From: Takifugu bimaculatus
Taxonomy: Eukaryota; Chordata; Actinopteri; Tetraodontiformes; Tetraodontidae
Assembly (NCBI GenBank): GCA_004026145.2
Contig: CP034979.1
Location: forward strand, 8,346,045-8,410,044
Direction: 5' to 3'
Length of the DNA stretch: 64,000 bases
In this document: positions 11,388-24,600 of the stretch, one piece after another
How the letters are laid out: every line of letters starts with the position of its first letter
Position numbering within the stretch: the first letter of the stretch is position 1
Notes under the pieces: generated by a model
Told to the model about the DNA's origin: nothing
Database searches by the model: none
The model's input: the letters and a program-made list of their open reading frames with translations, nothing else
Translations under genes and position numbers: made by a program

Positions 11388-14370
11388 ATCACTCAGGTCT
11401 GTGGACACTCTGGCTGGAGCAGCAGTGCAGGTCTCCACCCCTGACCTCCTGCCTGAGCCTCCATGTGGATGGAAACAAGCTACCGTGACAGTTTTGAGGA
11501 CGGGGACCACGGGACCGGCTGGGAGGATGGACGGGGACCACGGGACCGGCTGGGAGGATGGACGGGGACCACGGGACCAGCTGGGAGGATGGACGGGGAC
11601 CACGGGACCAGCTGGGAGGATGGACGGGGACCACGGGACCAGCTGGGAGGATGGACGGGGACCACGGGACCGGCTGGGAGGACGGGGACCACGGGACCGG
11701 CTGTGAGGATGGACGGGGACCACGGGACCGGCTGGGAGGATGGACGGGGACCACGGGACCAGCTGGGAGGATGGACGGGGACCACGGGACCGGCTGGGAG
11801 GACGGGGACCACGGGACCGGCTGGGAGGACTGGGACCACGGGACCGGCTGGGAGGATGGACGGGGACCACGGGACCGGCTGGGAGGACGGGGACCACGGG
11901 ACCGGCTGGGGGGACGGGGACCACGGGACCGGCTGGGAGGACTGGGACCACGGGACCGGCTGGGAGGATGGACGGGGACCACGGGACCAGCTGGGAGGAC
12001 GGGGACCACGGGACCGGCTGGGAGGACGGGGACCACGGGACCGGCTGGGAGGACTGGGACCACGGGACCGGCTGGGAGGATGGACGGGGACCACGGGACC
12101 GGCTGGGAGGACGGGGACCACGGGACCGGCTGGGGGGACGGGGACCACGGGACCGGCTGGGGGGACGGGGACCACGGGACCGGCTGGGAGGACTGGGACC
12201 ACGGGACCGGCTGGGAGGATGGACGGGGACCACGGGACCGGCTGGGAGGATGGACGGGGACCACGGGACCGGCTGGGAGGATGGACGGGGACCACGGGAC
12301 CGGCTGGGGGGACGGTGGATCCCTGTAGCTTAGTTATCCCCTCAGGGTCGTGGGTGCAGTAGAATCCAGGACCGACACATTAATGTTCATTTATATCATT
12401 CTAACCTATTCAGGATGTTAAATGACTCAGTTCCAGCTCTCTCGTGCACGCGCCCCATCCGTGCACGCGCCCCATCCGTGCACGCGCCCCATCCGTGCAC
12501 GCCACATCCGTGCACGCGCCCCATCCGTGCACGCCACATCCGTGCACGCCACATCCGTGCACTTATTATCTGGAGCTAATTACTGCTCCCTTTTCATTTC
12601 ATTATTCACAGACACCAAGAGCGACGATCCACTTTCAGCAGGTCACCAGAGATCAACGATTCCATGAGCAGGAGGAGCTACGCAGTTTAGAGACAGACGG
12701 GTAGGTGGACAGACGGGTAGGAGGACAGACAAGTAGGAGGACAGACGGGTAGGAGGACAAACAGGTGGGTGGACAGACGGGTAGGTGGACAGACGGGTAG
12801 GTGGACAAACAGGTAGGTGGACAGACAGGTAGGTGGACAGACGGGTAGGAGGACAGACGGGTAGGTGGACAGACGGGTAGGAGGACAGACAGGTAGGAGG
12901 ACAGACGGGTGGGTGGACAGACAGGTAGGTGAAGCAGAGGTGGTGGGTCACCTGGAGGGGGCTGGGCTCCCAGCAGAGGGTTCTGGGTCCAAGACAAACC
13001 ATGGACGTGTTCTGGTGGGGGGGGGGCACCTTGAGGACACCCTCAGGACCCCACTGAGGTTCCAAAACCCCCATAGGGCCCCATAGGGTGGACCTGCCTT
13101 CAGGCCTACAGGATGGGCTCCAGCACCCCCCATGAAGAGATAAACAGGTCAAGGAAAACAATAAACAAACAACAACTGTCGGCCATTGGACACCCCAGCT
13201 CGAGGCCACTGACTCTAAACATGGACTTTGGCAACAAACAGGGACCTGGCGCCCCGTTTCCACCCCTCTAGAGGTCCAGATGCTCCCGTCCACCAAAGGG
13301 ACTCGCTTCATTTCCCCATCCAACATGGCGGCATAAACAGAGTCACATGGTTTGATGGCGTGGCAGCAGGTGTGTGTGTGTGTGTCCTGCTCACAACCTG
13401 CCCATCAGGAAGTGTGTGACGATATCTGCAGCAGCCATCTCGTCCTCATGACGTCATAGCAGGTAAACAAGGCTATTTTCGGACAGCGGGGGTCTGGCAG
13501 CGGGGGCGGGGCCTACCTGATCTTGTAGTTGGGCAAGGTGTGCTTCTTCTTGATGACCCGCTTCAGCTGGTTAACGATGATGGAGGTGAGCTGGGGCAGC
13601 GGCCGCCCCTCGAACTGGGACCGAACCTCGAAGTCGACCAGCGGGTCCTCGAGAAAAGTGAAGGACCAGTGGGAGAAGGGCACGCGGGTGAACTGGAGCC
13701 GGAGCCGACCCACCACCCGCCGCATCTTCACGAACAGGTAGGCGGACTTGCCGAAAACCAGCTCCACGTCGATGGCCAGGTGGAAGCCGCCGTTGTACTC
13801 GAGGTCCACCTCGAAGTTGAGCTCCTCGGGCATGCCGTCCTCGTTCCGAGGCGTCGGCTCCATCAGCCGGGCGGTCTTGAAGACCGGCAGGGAGTTGCCC
13901 AGGGAGATGTCCCTGAGGCTGAGCCCCTCCAGGAGCCGGCCCGCGGTCTTGGTCTGCAGCAGCTCCTCAAACTCCACCTTGATCTTCTTGGTGATCCAGT
14001 GTCTCACCATCGGGGTGTCTCGCAGCTCCCGGAACAGGAAGAGGAAGATGGCATTGAGGAAATTGCACGTCTCCGGCTCGTGGGGCGCCGGGGACTGTTT
14101 GGGGCTGCTGCCGGCGCCGTGCGCCGCCGGGCCGGCCTCCTGCGGTCCCGCCTCAGCCTGCTGGTTATTAAGGTAATCCCTCAGCGAACTGCTCGGGGCT
14201 ATTTTGACGTACTGGACGGTCCTGCTGATGGGCTCGGTGTTCCTGCGGTATAGGAGCAGGAACTGGAGCAGCACCGTGACGACCGCTCCGGAGAGGGCGG
14301 AGATGAGGATTAAATAGATCATGTCGCCTCCCAGCGGCCCCCCAAACACGTCTAGCGACGCTGCTTCCAC
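9962..14370 (-). CDS. pdzd8: PDZ domain-containing protein 8, 5' part (coding exons 1-3)
   Basis: Coding exons: complement of 13517-14370, 10480-10605 and 9962-10064 (361 residues). PDZD8 is an ER-anchored SMP-domain protein that tethers ER to late endosomes/lysosomes and moves lipids. Exon 1 encodes a hydrophobic anchor (MIYLILISALSGAVV, about residues 17-39) followed by LLYRR. The SMP domain follows, with NAIFLFLFRELRDTP, KVEFEELLQTKTAGRLLEGL, EYNGGFHLAIDVELVFGKSA and DFEVRSQFEGRPLPQLTSII. Exons 2 and 3 continue as YKPFFPVQVQ... and LFIFGSYDKEMHVHCTVELS, with matching phases (AG|A and AG|G) and GT/AG sites. The start may be 14370 or Met17 at 14322, which aligns better with the mammalian N-terminus; both have a purine at -3. 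The PDZ exon and the last exon (PDZ, C1, coiled coil) are not visible. Intron 1 holds four tandem arrays. Confidence 0.95.
10411..10474. repeat. (GT)n run abutting a pdzd8 splice donor
   Basis: About 32 GT units. On the gene strand this is (CA)n starting a few bases after the exon 2 donor (CAG|GTGAGA, exon end 10480). Confidence 0.95.
10843..11078. repeat. (CA)n/(CT)n compound microsatellite
   Basis: Alternating blocks of ACAC and CTCT in pdzd8 intron 1. The plus-strand frame of Thr/His/Ser/Leu is an artefact. Confidence 0.95.
11312..11384. repeat. (GT)n microsatellite
   Basis: About 36 GT units with one GTAT interruption, in pdzd8 intron 1. Confidence 0.95.
11502..12312. repeat. GC-rich minisatellite, mixed 31- and 24-bp units
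   Basis: Unit core GGGACCACGGGACCGGCTGG followed by GAGGATGGACG (long form) or a short linker. No stop codons occur in most frames, so several open frames of 200-320 codons run through it on both strands; none is a gene. It lies in pdzd8 intron 1. Confidence 0.95.
12447..12561. repeat. 17/15-bp minisatellite
   Basis: Tandem CCCCATCCGTGCACGCG and CCACATCCGTGCACG units, in pdzd8 intron 1. Confidence 0.9.
12695..12932. repeat. 16-bp minisatellite
   Basis: About 15 copies of GTGGACAGACGGGTAG and variants (GAGG, CAAACAGG), in pdzd8 intron 1. Confidence 0.95.
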
Positions 14371-15612
14371 CGTGGCGCCGTCGGAGCGGCCATATCACCC
14401 GCGTCTTCCCCCGCAGATTGTGTTGTTTGCTCAGCTGCGGGATCCGAACTTCACTGGACAGGCGGTGACGCTGCCGTGCGTCGTGACGTCACCAGAGGTG
14501 TTCCCGGTGTTGCGTTCAGGGCGCGTTGGAGATTGCGGCTCCGAGTAGAAATGACGGACGACCCACGAATGAGGGGTTTCCGCGTACAATGCGCCCGCTC
14601 TTCAAACACGCACCAAACGTTTCGCACCACAGTCCCTTAAGGCACAATCAGAGAGACTAAATAACGATTTTAAAATAACTAACTCAAACATTTGATTCAA
14701 ATGAGCAAACCTACATATAGCTTGGGTAAATGTCTGAGTCGTCAGGCCGGGGAAAGTCCAAAAGCAGTGACACTCATTGACACCTCAGGACATTAAATGA
14801 GGTATTTTGGTCCAAATACATGTTTGGACTGGGGGGGGGCAGTAAAAGAACAGGAGTTTCCTCGTTCGAGCACTTTCACATTTCATTTTGTTCATCTTGA
14901 ACAGTGTCTGCTGTGGTCGCTGCTGATTTTAAAACGCATTGTGTGATAATAATGGAATAATTTCAGAATGATTTTCCCCAGTCCATAAAGCATGAAAGCA
15001 GCTCGGCTCCAGGGTCGCCAGGAGAGACTCCCAACCAGGCATCACATTCACCAGCCTCTAAGATGGAAGCCAGGAGAGACTCCCGAAAACAACCACAAAA
15101 GGTTGTCATAGTTACCAAACACCACTGAAAGTGTGGAGCCGGAGAGAACGTGCCAGAATGTCCCTAGGCTATAGGTCCCCGTCACAGTTTATGAATATTT
15201 CATAATGAGAAATTGTTTGAATATAATTGTATTTGAACGCACCAGAAGATGCCTGCGGGGCTCACGAGTGCTGGGTTGTCTTCGCCCAAAAGGGCCACAT
15301 TGGTTAGTCAGATGATTTCATATGACAGATGATAAGCTGGATATTCCAGGAAGGGGCATTACGTTCGGCCCCGGGGGATTTTATGTTTCAATATTTAGTT
15401 CAGAACTTTGGAAACCCACACATACTTTATTTCATCATATTTTCTGTCCCCAACCAACCTTTCCTTCCGAGATAAAGGTGCTATGATTTCCGAGGCGGGT
15501 GAAGGCACCAGGCTTCACGCGCCGTTGGTCTCTGGCTCGGCCGCATCCGGGTTTCATCGGTAATCGTCGTTTGCGTCTCGTGCGACGGAGTTGCGGGGAC
15601 ATCAGAGGGAAA
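14371..15612. promoter_or_regulatory. Head-to-head pdzd8/edaradd intergenic region
   Basis: About 1.2 kb separates the two start codons. The pdzd8 side (14371-14560) is CpG-rich and contains a perfect CRE palindrome TGACGTCA at 14484-14491. The edaradd side is CpG-rich at about 15490-15600 (GGCTCGGCCGCATCCGG). The middle is ordinary AT-richer DNA with no exon that I can support. Confidence 0.6.
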
Positions 15613-15646
15613 ATGAGCAGTTTGAGGGCGACCAAAGAACCATCCA
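15613..15646 (+). CDS. edaradd: edaradd first coding exon
   Basis: 34 nt encoding MSSLRATKEPS plus one base, ending at the strong donor A|GTAAGA. It lies 10.6 kb from exon 2 and would be missed by an ORF search. It is supported by the phase match (A + AC gives Asn) and by similarity to the vertebrate EDARADD N-terminus. The -3 base of the ATG is A. An in-frame upstream ATG at 15499 would add 38 basic residues; I take it as 5'UTR. Confidence 0.8.
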
Positions 15647-18600
15647 GTAAGACAAGACAAACGTCGTTTTGCATTGATTTTGTCGATGTGTTCGCATCCG
15701 CACTTTGTCTGCTTGAACTTTGAACTTGTCATGTTTAAGACCTGTTTATTGGGGATGTGTCCGATATTAAACAACACCGCTAAATAACAAAACAGACCGG
15801 ATGGAACAATAATTTGGTTGGGTTAGTTTGGTTGAACGGATTTTCATTGAGAGCTTTGAAAAAGCACCTTTTCCCAAAGTCATTCATTCTCTTTAACATT
15901 TCCTGATTTATGTTTGGTGTGTTGCAAAACTCTTTTTATGGAATTGTCGAGATCGAGGAGTTATATTTGATACAGGGCTCTGGCTTCTGTTTGGTTTAAC
16001 ATGTAAAACCAAGCAAAAGGTAACAAAAACCCAAGTGTCTGCTCACACGTCACGGCATGCCCCGACACGAAGCTTTGATTTGGATGAAAAGTGAAATGTG
16101 AAAGGCCATCTTGGAGAGCCTTTGATGAGCTAAAGGTAGACCACCATGATTAGACCCAATTTAAATGAGATTTGCTCTTTACTGCTAATTAAGTAGCTGC
16201 ATGAAACATCCCAAGTTTTTCAAATAGCTTAAAACTGCAATTGAACTGATTTTAAAATATCGACTAAACAGGCTTTACATTTTTGTCGTAACTACACTTG
16301 TTAACAACAAAAAGATAGTTAACGCTTGGTTAATAAAAGGGTTTACGTTTGCTTACTCATATACATCATTTGGAAGATTTTGTAGAGTACTTTTGCTGTT
16401 ATCTGGAATATATTATGAGTCACAATGCCTACACAACAGGAAGTGACATAAAAGAGGATGATAAAGGGGCACTTTTGTAAAATAATAATAATTATCATCA
16501 GCAATATTGAGCACATTTTTATTTTTTTTATAAAACAATGTTTTGTCTTAGCCTTCTTTCTCGCCTTCATTTTGTTGCCGTTTCCCAAACTGTGCATTTG
16601 GGAAATATAGTTCCTGTGAAGATACAGGTGGTTCACAGGAGCTCCAGGAGCTCTGTGTGAAAATGGGAGACCCAGACCCAGACCCCAGTGTGGTCCCTCT
16701 TGTCTCTCAACCAACAGCAATCACACTAACCTCCTCTAATGGAAATTCTTATGGTCCAGCCCCCTCCTCCACCTCAGCGTAGCGTCAGTGATGTCATCAA
16801 ATGGCTGCCGTTTGTCATCCACGCCCACGACAGTGAAGCTCAGCATCAGCTCTTCCTGACACAATCAAGGGCCACATTTGAGATGGCAAATCTAGAGCGA
16901 GTAGTGGTACAGGCCTTCTGGATGGGTGGGTGTGTGGGTGGGGGGGGGGGGGGTATTTAAAAGGCTACTTAGGTATTAAAACAAACAAACACTCTTAATT
17001 AAATTGCTGGAGTCAAACACCCCAAAAATAAATGCTATTTTTAACGTTGAAGCTAGCAGGAACCTTGAACTCTACAAGGAGCCACTAAGGAAAGATGAAA
17101 CTGGTGATATGTGATCCAACTGGAAAATTCCCAGTAGTGCTGTGGGTGCAGAATTCATCACCTGGACCACCGACTAACAGTAACAAACGGACCCACACTT
17201 TCATTGTGGTCCCCTCAGAACCTTCCCGGGTTTAACGTTATTCTGGAGAGGAAAGAAGGCTGCTGTCCCACAACCCTGACCCGACGGTCCTCAGGGTTGT
17301 GGTGTCATTCAGAGGAGCTCTAACTAAAGAACACATCTCAACGGTGCTCCGCTCCAAATATAATCGTCTCATTTTTATCTGAGCTCACAAGTAGGAAGTT
17401 GTACGTCATTTCTCATATGTGTGTGGCAGGTGTGGCACCATGGGGGGCATTTTAAACTGTGGAGTTAAAATATCTTTTCTGGTTTGAACGTTTGTGCCTG
17501 ACTGAATAAGAAGGTGCTGAGTGAGAAGGCATATTATTGAGTATAGAGTATATAGTATTGAGTATATACTATAGAGTATATAATATTTAGTGTATAGTAT
17601 TGAGTATATAGTATTGAGTATAGAGTATATACTATTGAATATATAATATTTAGTGTATAGTATTGAGTATATAGTATAGAGTATTGTGTATATAATATTT
17701 AGTGTATAGTATTGAGTATATAGTATTGAGTATAGAGTATATACTATTGAATATATAATATTTAGTGTATAGTATTGAGTATATAGTATAGAGTATTGTG
17801 TATATAATATTTAGTGTATAGTATTGCATATATAGTATAGAGTATTGTGTATATAATATTTAGTGTATAGTATTGAGTATTGAGTATATACTATTGAGTA
17901 TATAATATTTAGTGTATAGTATTGAGTATATACTATTGAATATATAATATTTAGTGTATAGTATTGAGTATAGAGTATATACTATTGAATATATAATATT
18001 TAGTGTATAGTATTGAGTATATACTATTGAGTATACAGTATACTATTGACTGTATATTATTGAGTATATACTATTGAGTATATACTATTGAGTGTATAGT
18101 ATAGAGTACCGTATTTTCCGGACTATAAGTCGCACTTTTTTTCATAGTTTGTCAGGGGGTGAGACTTGTACTCCAGAGCGACTTAAATAAATACATTATT
18201 ACAGAATTTCACATGTTCGTTATTTTCACACTGACAACCACAAGAGGGCGCTCTATGCGTGTGTCCCTGAGGAACGAGTTCCTTTAGCGACGCAGAAGAA
18301 GAAGCGGTGCTTCGTCTATGGAGTTAGACTTGATTGTTTGGTCAACTTGCTCGGATGTTCTTTATGCTATAGTTATCTGATTAACTGTTAATATGTTACG
18401 TTAACAAAGCAGACACGTACTCAGTTCGTTGTGGGTCATGTAGCTGAATTTGTTACGTTAGCATACCGTAACCCTATTGCTAATCCATGCTAATGGTTTG
18501 CTAATTGCCTTTCAAGATGAATTGTATGTTCTTGGTCTCGGATTTTATCAAATAAATTTTCCCCCAAAATGCGACTTATAGTCCGGTGCGACTTATATAT

Positions 18601-21600
18601 CTATTTTTCTTCTTTATTATGCATATTCTGGCTGGTGCGACTTAAACTCCGGAGCGACATATAGTCCAGAAAATACGGTATATAGTATTGAGTACATACT
18701 ATTGAGTGTAGAGTATTAAGCATTGAGTATACAGTATATACTATTGAGTATATAGTATAGTTTAGTTTAGCAACACTTTACCCAATCACAATAAAAATGA
18801 TCAGGGCAAAGAGGAGACAACAAAATAATGTTTTGGCGTGAGATGGTTTGGAAGACGGGTAAAAGAAGCATCTTTGCCAAACTGGAAGAACCTTCACTGA
18901 ACAGAGGAGGAGGCTTAAGACCCCAGTTGCTGCTCCCACTGCTATACTGGGATCCCTCCCCAGGAAGATTCATTCACACACAGCATGACATGATGACCAG
19001 GATGACCCACCCCTTTAACAATGCAATAAGCACTAACGACAGCCTTCAGTAGACCAGTACAGAATACATAGCTCTGGAAAGCCTCTTGGATCAGATCAGC
19101 AACAATGGGGACTAGCTTCTAGGTCAACGTGTCTGAGATCCAGAGTGTAACTTTGTGCGTTAGCTGCCCAGGAGCATAACGGAAAATTAGATAAACCAAG
19201 TCCTCCCTGTGGTCTTATACGAAGTCTTCTTTTTTTCTGTATACCGGCAATTCTTTTGCACCCACAGAAGGTGCTGAAGGTCATCTGTGTATTGGGACAC
19301 CTTTTGCTTGATTTCCCCTCTGGTTATTATCTTTAGAGCAGTTGATCAGTGTTCAGTAGTGTTCAGTAGTAACAGCAAACGTCGACGGGCTTCCCTGCCA
19401 GGGGGTAGAGCTGTGGTTGTTGAGTGTTGTTCTAGACACCAGTCTGGACAGTAGCTGGAGGAGCTTCTAGATTTTAAAGAAACGTCAGTTCCCGGCTCCC
19501 CTGCGTTGTGGTCCTGGAGACGCTGCAGCACAAACAGCATCGCTCAGCCTGTTGGAGGGATCACCCTTGTCCTGGTTCATCATGCATCAGATATGGTCCT
19601 TGGAGAAGAACTGATTCATCTCTTTGGGGGTAATCATCTTGGGCCAGAGCCTGTCCCATGTACAAACAGCTGTGTGGACAGGACAATAGAAGTCCAGTTG
19701 CTTCGAACCGGAGCACACTCTGTACATCTAAGCAGTCCTTAGTGGGTTGGGTTGGGACAGCAGACAAGAACCTGTTGGCAAGGATCAGAGAAGCTTCTTC
19801 CATGTTTCTCCGACCCTTGTGCTTCCGTCCACAGAGTTGATGTGTGGTGAAGGCCTCCAGGTTAAGGTTGTGGTGGGGCCCTTGCTTCCTCACATACCTG
19901 AACAGTGGCTTGGTGCTGTCCTCTGGACCAGCGTTCTGTTTTTGCACATGGAGATCATAGTGAGCTGAGAGTACAAGCACACGTCCGTCTGTACAAACCT
20001 TCATTGTATTCAAGACATTTCAAATAATTGACCAATATGTAACTGTGGTCAATGTTGTCATGGTTTTAGCTGTGACAGACGGGAGAAGAATCGTGACAAT
20101 TTAGGACAAAGGTAGAAAAGCTCCAAGTAAAAAGACCTTCTTTACCGTCAGCAATAAGGCGCTACCGAATGGGATTTGACATTGATGACAGGAGTGAGCG
20201 CACACATTACGTCAGTACGATTCTCATTCTATTCGCTTGCATTTTTCTGTGGAAGGAATTCCCCCAGACCCGAGGCCGGTGCACAGACTCCCGCTAACGT
20301 CTTCGTAGGAGACGTGGGTGGTCAAAATGTTTGAAGGCTGGTTTCAGCCGTGTGGAGTTGTTGCCCTAAGCTTTACTGTTCTTTTCATTTCTTGAGCATT
20401 ATCCAGAGCAAGCGGCTGCATGTCCCGGCCTGTCCCTGCCTGTCCCTCTATGTCCTTGCAGGCAGCTTTGGAGTCACGTGTACACATTATTTTAGCCCTG
20501 CTGCTGAAACAGCAGCAGGGTGGGAGGGCCTGGGAGGACTCTACTTCCACTTTCATGTTCACAAAACTCTTAGAATGTAATTCTATATTCTACACAAACA
20601 CAATGTTGTGACCATGAATCAGCTAAAACTGATGAAACCAACCAACCAATCACATTTTATTTGTGTTGGTGACATTTGTGTTTGTGACAGACATCGGTGA
20701 AGAGCTACATGTAGTGAAGCTGTTAGCTTCTGTGTAGGTTTGTCCTCCCTGTCTCTGTCCTCCCTCCCCCTCCTCTCTACCTTGTTTAACCCTCAGGTGT
20801 CCCTCAGGTGTCTCACCTGCATCTATTTGGCTCCTCCTCTTGTGTGTGTCCAGAGGATCCTGGTTTCTTGTTGCCTTTCTTTGGGGAGCAGAATCGTGGA
20901 TTACTACTGACCAGATTCTCTCAGCCAGTTTGAATTGTTTCCAGTTTGACCAACTTACTGATACAACAATCAAATTCATTCCGAACATTGCTGCCTCAGA
21001 GGGCTTTATAACGTGCACAGGTGTGATCCCATTAGACCCTCCAACCAGGTCAGGAGAAGATTCAAAACCCCTTTTAGGGAAAATAAGAAACCTGAAGTAG
21101 GGAGGAGAGCTCTGTCTCACTGGAAGGGCCAGTAGATGCCACAGTAACATCATTTAGCATCCACCATCATCCACCATCATCTAGCGTTGTCACCATCATC
21201 CACCATCATCTAGCATTGTCACCATCATCCACCATCATCTAGCATTGTCACCATCATCCACCATCATCTAGCGTTGTCACCATCATCCTCCATCATCCAC
21301 CATCATCTAGCATTGTCACCATCATCCACCATCATCTAGCATTGTCACCATCATCCACCATCATCTAGCATTGTCACCATCATCCACCATCATCTAGCAT
21401 TGTCACCATCATCCACCATCATCTATTATTGTCACCATCATCCACCATCATCTAGTGTTGTCACCATCATCCACCATCATCTAGTGTTGTCACCATCATC
21501 CACCATCATCTAGTGTTGTCACCATCATCCTCCATCATCCACCATCATCTAGCATTGTCGCAATCATCCTCCATTATCTATTATTGTCACCATCATCCAC

Positions 21601-24600
21601 CATCATCTAGCGTTGTCACCATCATCCACCATCATCTAGCGTTGTCACCATCATCCTCCATCATCCACCATCATCTAGCATTGTCACCATCATCCTCCAT
21701 CATCCACCATCATCTAGCATTGTCACCATCATCCACCATCATCTAGCATTGTCACCATCATCCACCATCATCTAGCGTTGTCACCATCATCCACCATCAT
21801 CTAGCATTGTCACCATCATCCACCATCATCTAGCATTGTCACCATCATCCACCATCATCTAGCGTTGTCACCATCATCCTCCATCATCCACCATCATCTA
21901 GCATTGTCACCATCATCCACCATCATCCACCATCATCTATCATTGTCACCATCATCCACCATCATCTAGCGTTGTCACCATCATCCACCATCATCCACCA
22001 TCATCTAGCATTGTCACCATCATCCACCATCATCCACCATCATCTATTATTGTCACCATCATTCACCATCATCCTCCATCATCTATTATTGCCACCATCA
22101 TCCACCATCATCTAGTGTTGTCACCATCATCCACCATCATCTAGCATTGTCACCATCATCCACCATCATCTAGCATTGTCACCATCATCCACCATCATCT
22201 ATGATTGCCACCATCATCCACCATCATCTAGCGTTGTCACCATCATCCACCATCATCTAGCGTTGTCACCATCATCCTCCATCATCCACCATCATCTAGC
22301 ATTGTCACCATCATCCACCATCATCCACCATCATCTATCATTGTCACCATCATCCACCATCATCTAGCGTTGTCACCATCATCCACCATCATCCACCATC
22401 ATCTAGCATTGTCACCATCATCCACCATCATCCACCATCATCTATTATTGTCACCATCATTCACCATCATCCTCCATCATCTATTATTGCCACCATCATC
22501 CACCATCATCTAGTGTTGTCACCATCATCCACCATCATCTAGCATTGTCACCATCATCCACCATCATCCACCATCATCTATCATTGTCACCATCATCCAC
22601 CATCATCTAGCGTTGTCACCATCATCCACCATCATCCACCATCATCTAGCATTGTCACCATCATCCACCATCATCCACCATCATCTATTATTGTCACCAT
22701 CATTCACCATCATCCTCCATCATCTATTATTGCCACCATCATCCACCATCATCTAGTGTTGTCACCATCATCCACCATCATCTAGCATTGTCACCATCAT
22801 CCACCATCATCTAGCATTGTCACCATCATCCACCATCATCTATGATTGCCACCATCATCCACCATCATCTAGCGTTGTCACCATCATCCTCCATCATCTA
22901 GCGTTGTCACCATCATCCTCCATCATCCACCATCATCTAGCATTGTCACCATCATCCACCATCATCTAGCATTGTCACCATCATCCACCATCATCTAGCG
23001 TTGTCACCATCATCCTCCATCATCCACCATCATCCTCCATCATCCACCATCATCCTCCATCATCCACCATCATCTATTATTGCCACCATCATCCACCATC
23101 ATCCACCATCATCCACCATCATCTAGCGTTGTCACCATCATCCTCCATCATCTAGCATTGTCACCATCATCCACCATCATCTAGTGTTGTCACCATCATC
23201 CTCCATCATCCACCATCATCTAGCATTGTCGCAATCATCCTCCATTATCTATTATTGTCACCATCATCCACCATCATCTAGCGTTGTCACCATCATCCAC
23301 CATCATCTAGCGTTGTCACCATCATCCTCCATCATCCACCATCATCTAGCATTGTCACCATCATCCTCCATCATCCACCATCATCTAGCATTGTCACCAT
23401 CATCCACCATCATCTAGCATTGTCACCATCATCCACCATCATCTAGCGTTGTCACCATCATCCACCATCATCTAGCATTGTCACCATCATCCACCATCAT
23501 CTAGCATTGTCACCATCATCCACCATCATCTAGCGTTGTCACCATCATCCTCCATCATCCACCATCATCTAGCATTGTCACCATCATCCACCATCATCCA
23601 CCATCATCTATCATTGTCACCATCATCCACCATCATCTAGCGTTGTCACCATCATCCACCATCATCCACCATCATCTAGCATTGTCACCATCATCCACCA
23701 TCATCCACCATCATCTATTATTGTCACCATCATTCACCATCATCCTCCATCATCTATTATTGCCACCATCATCCACCATCATCTAGTGTTGTCACCATCA
23801 TCCACCATCATCTAGCATTGTCACCATCATCCACCATCATCTAGCATTGTCACCATCATCCACCATCATCTATGATTGCCACCATCATCCACCATCATCT
23901 AGCGTTGTCACCATCATCCACCATCATCTATGATTGCCACCATCATCCACCATCATCTAGCGTTGTCACCATCATCCTCCATCATCTAGCGTTGTCACCA
24001 TCATCCTCCATCATCCACCATCATCTAGCATTGTCACCATCATCCACCATCATCTAGCATTGTCACCATCATCCACCATCATCTAGCGTTGTCACCATCA
24101 TCCTCCATCATCCACCATCATCCTCCATCATCCACCATCATCCTCCATCATCCACCATCATCTATTATTGCCACCATCATCCACCATCATCCACCATCAT
24201 CCACCATCATCTAGCGTTGTCACCATCATCCTCCATCATCTAGCATTGTCACCATCATCCACCATCATCTAGCATTGTCACCATCATCCACCATCATCCA
24301 CCATCATCCACCATCATCTAGCATTGTCACCATCATCCACCATCATCTAGCGTTGTCACCATCATCCTCCATCATCTAGCATTGTCACCATCATCCACCA
24401 TCATCTAGCATTGTCACCATCATCCTCCATCATCTAGCATTGTCACCATCATCCACCATCATCTAGCATTGTCACCATCATCCACCATCATCTAGCATTG
24501 TCACCATCATCCACCATCATCTAGCGTTGTCACCATCATCCACCATCATCTAGCATTGTCACCATCATCCTCCATCATCCACCATCATCTAGCATCATCT

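Larger units (their letters stand above)
18108..22200 (-). repeat. Right arm of large inverted duplication
   Basis: Reverse-complement counterpart of 1-4120: MITE (18109-18678), TATA stretch, 2.4-kb single-copy core (about 18771-21156), then minisatellite. The right boundary is approximate because the left array is cut by the window start. The arm lies inside edaradd intron 1. Confidence 0.88.

Noticed and set aside
11268..12362. Pro/Arg-rich and Gly/Asp-rich frames on both strands
   Set aside because: They are GC-rich minisatellite artefacts in pdzd8 intron 1; equally long frames exist on both strands.
13540..14253. 237-codon plus-strand frame opposite pdzd8 exon 1
   Set aside because: It is an antisense shadow of a GC-rich exon; the minus-strand product is clearly PDZD8.
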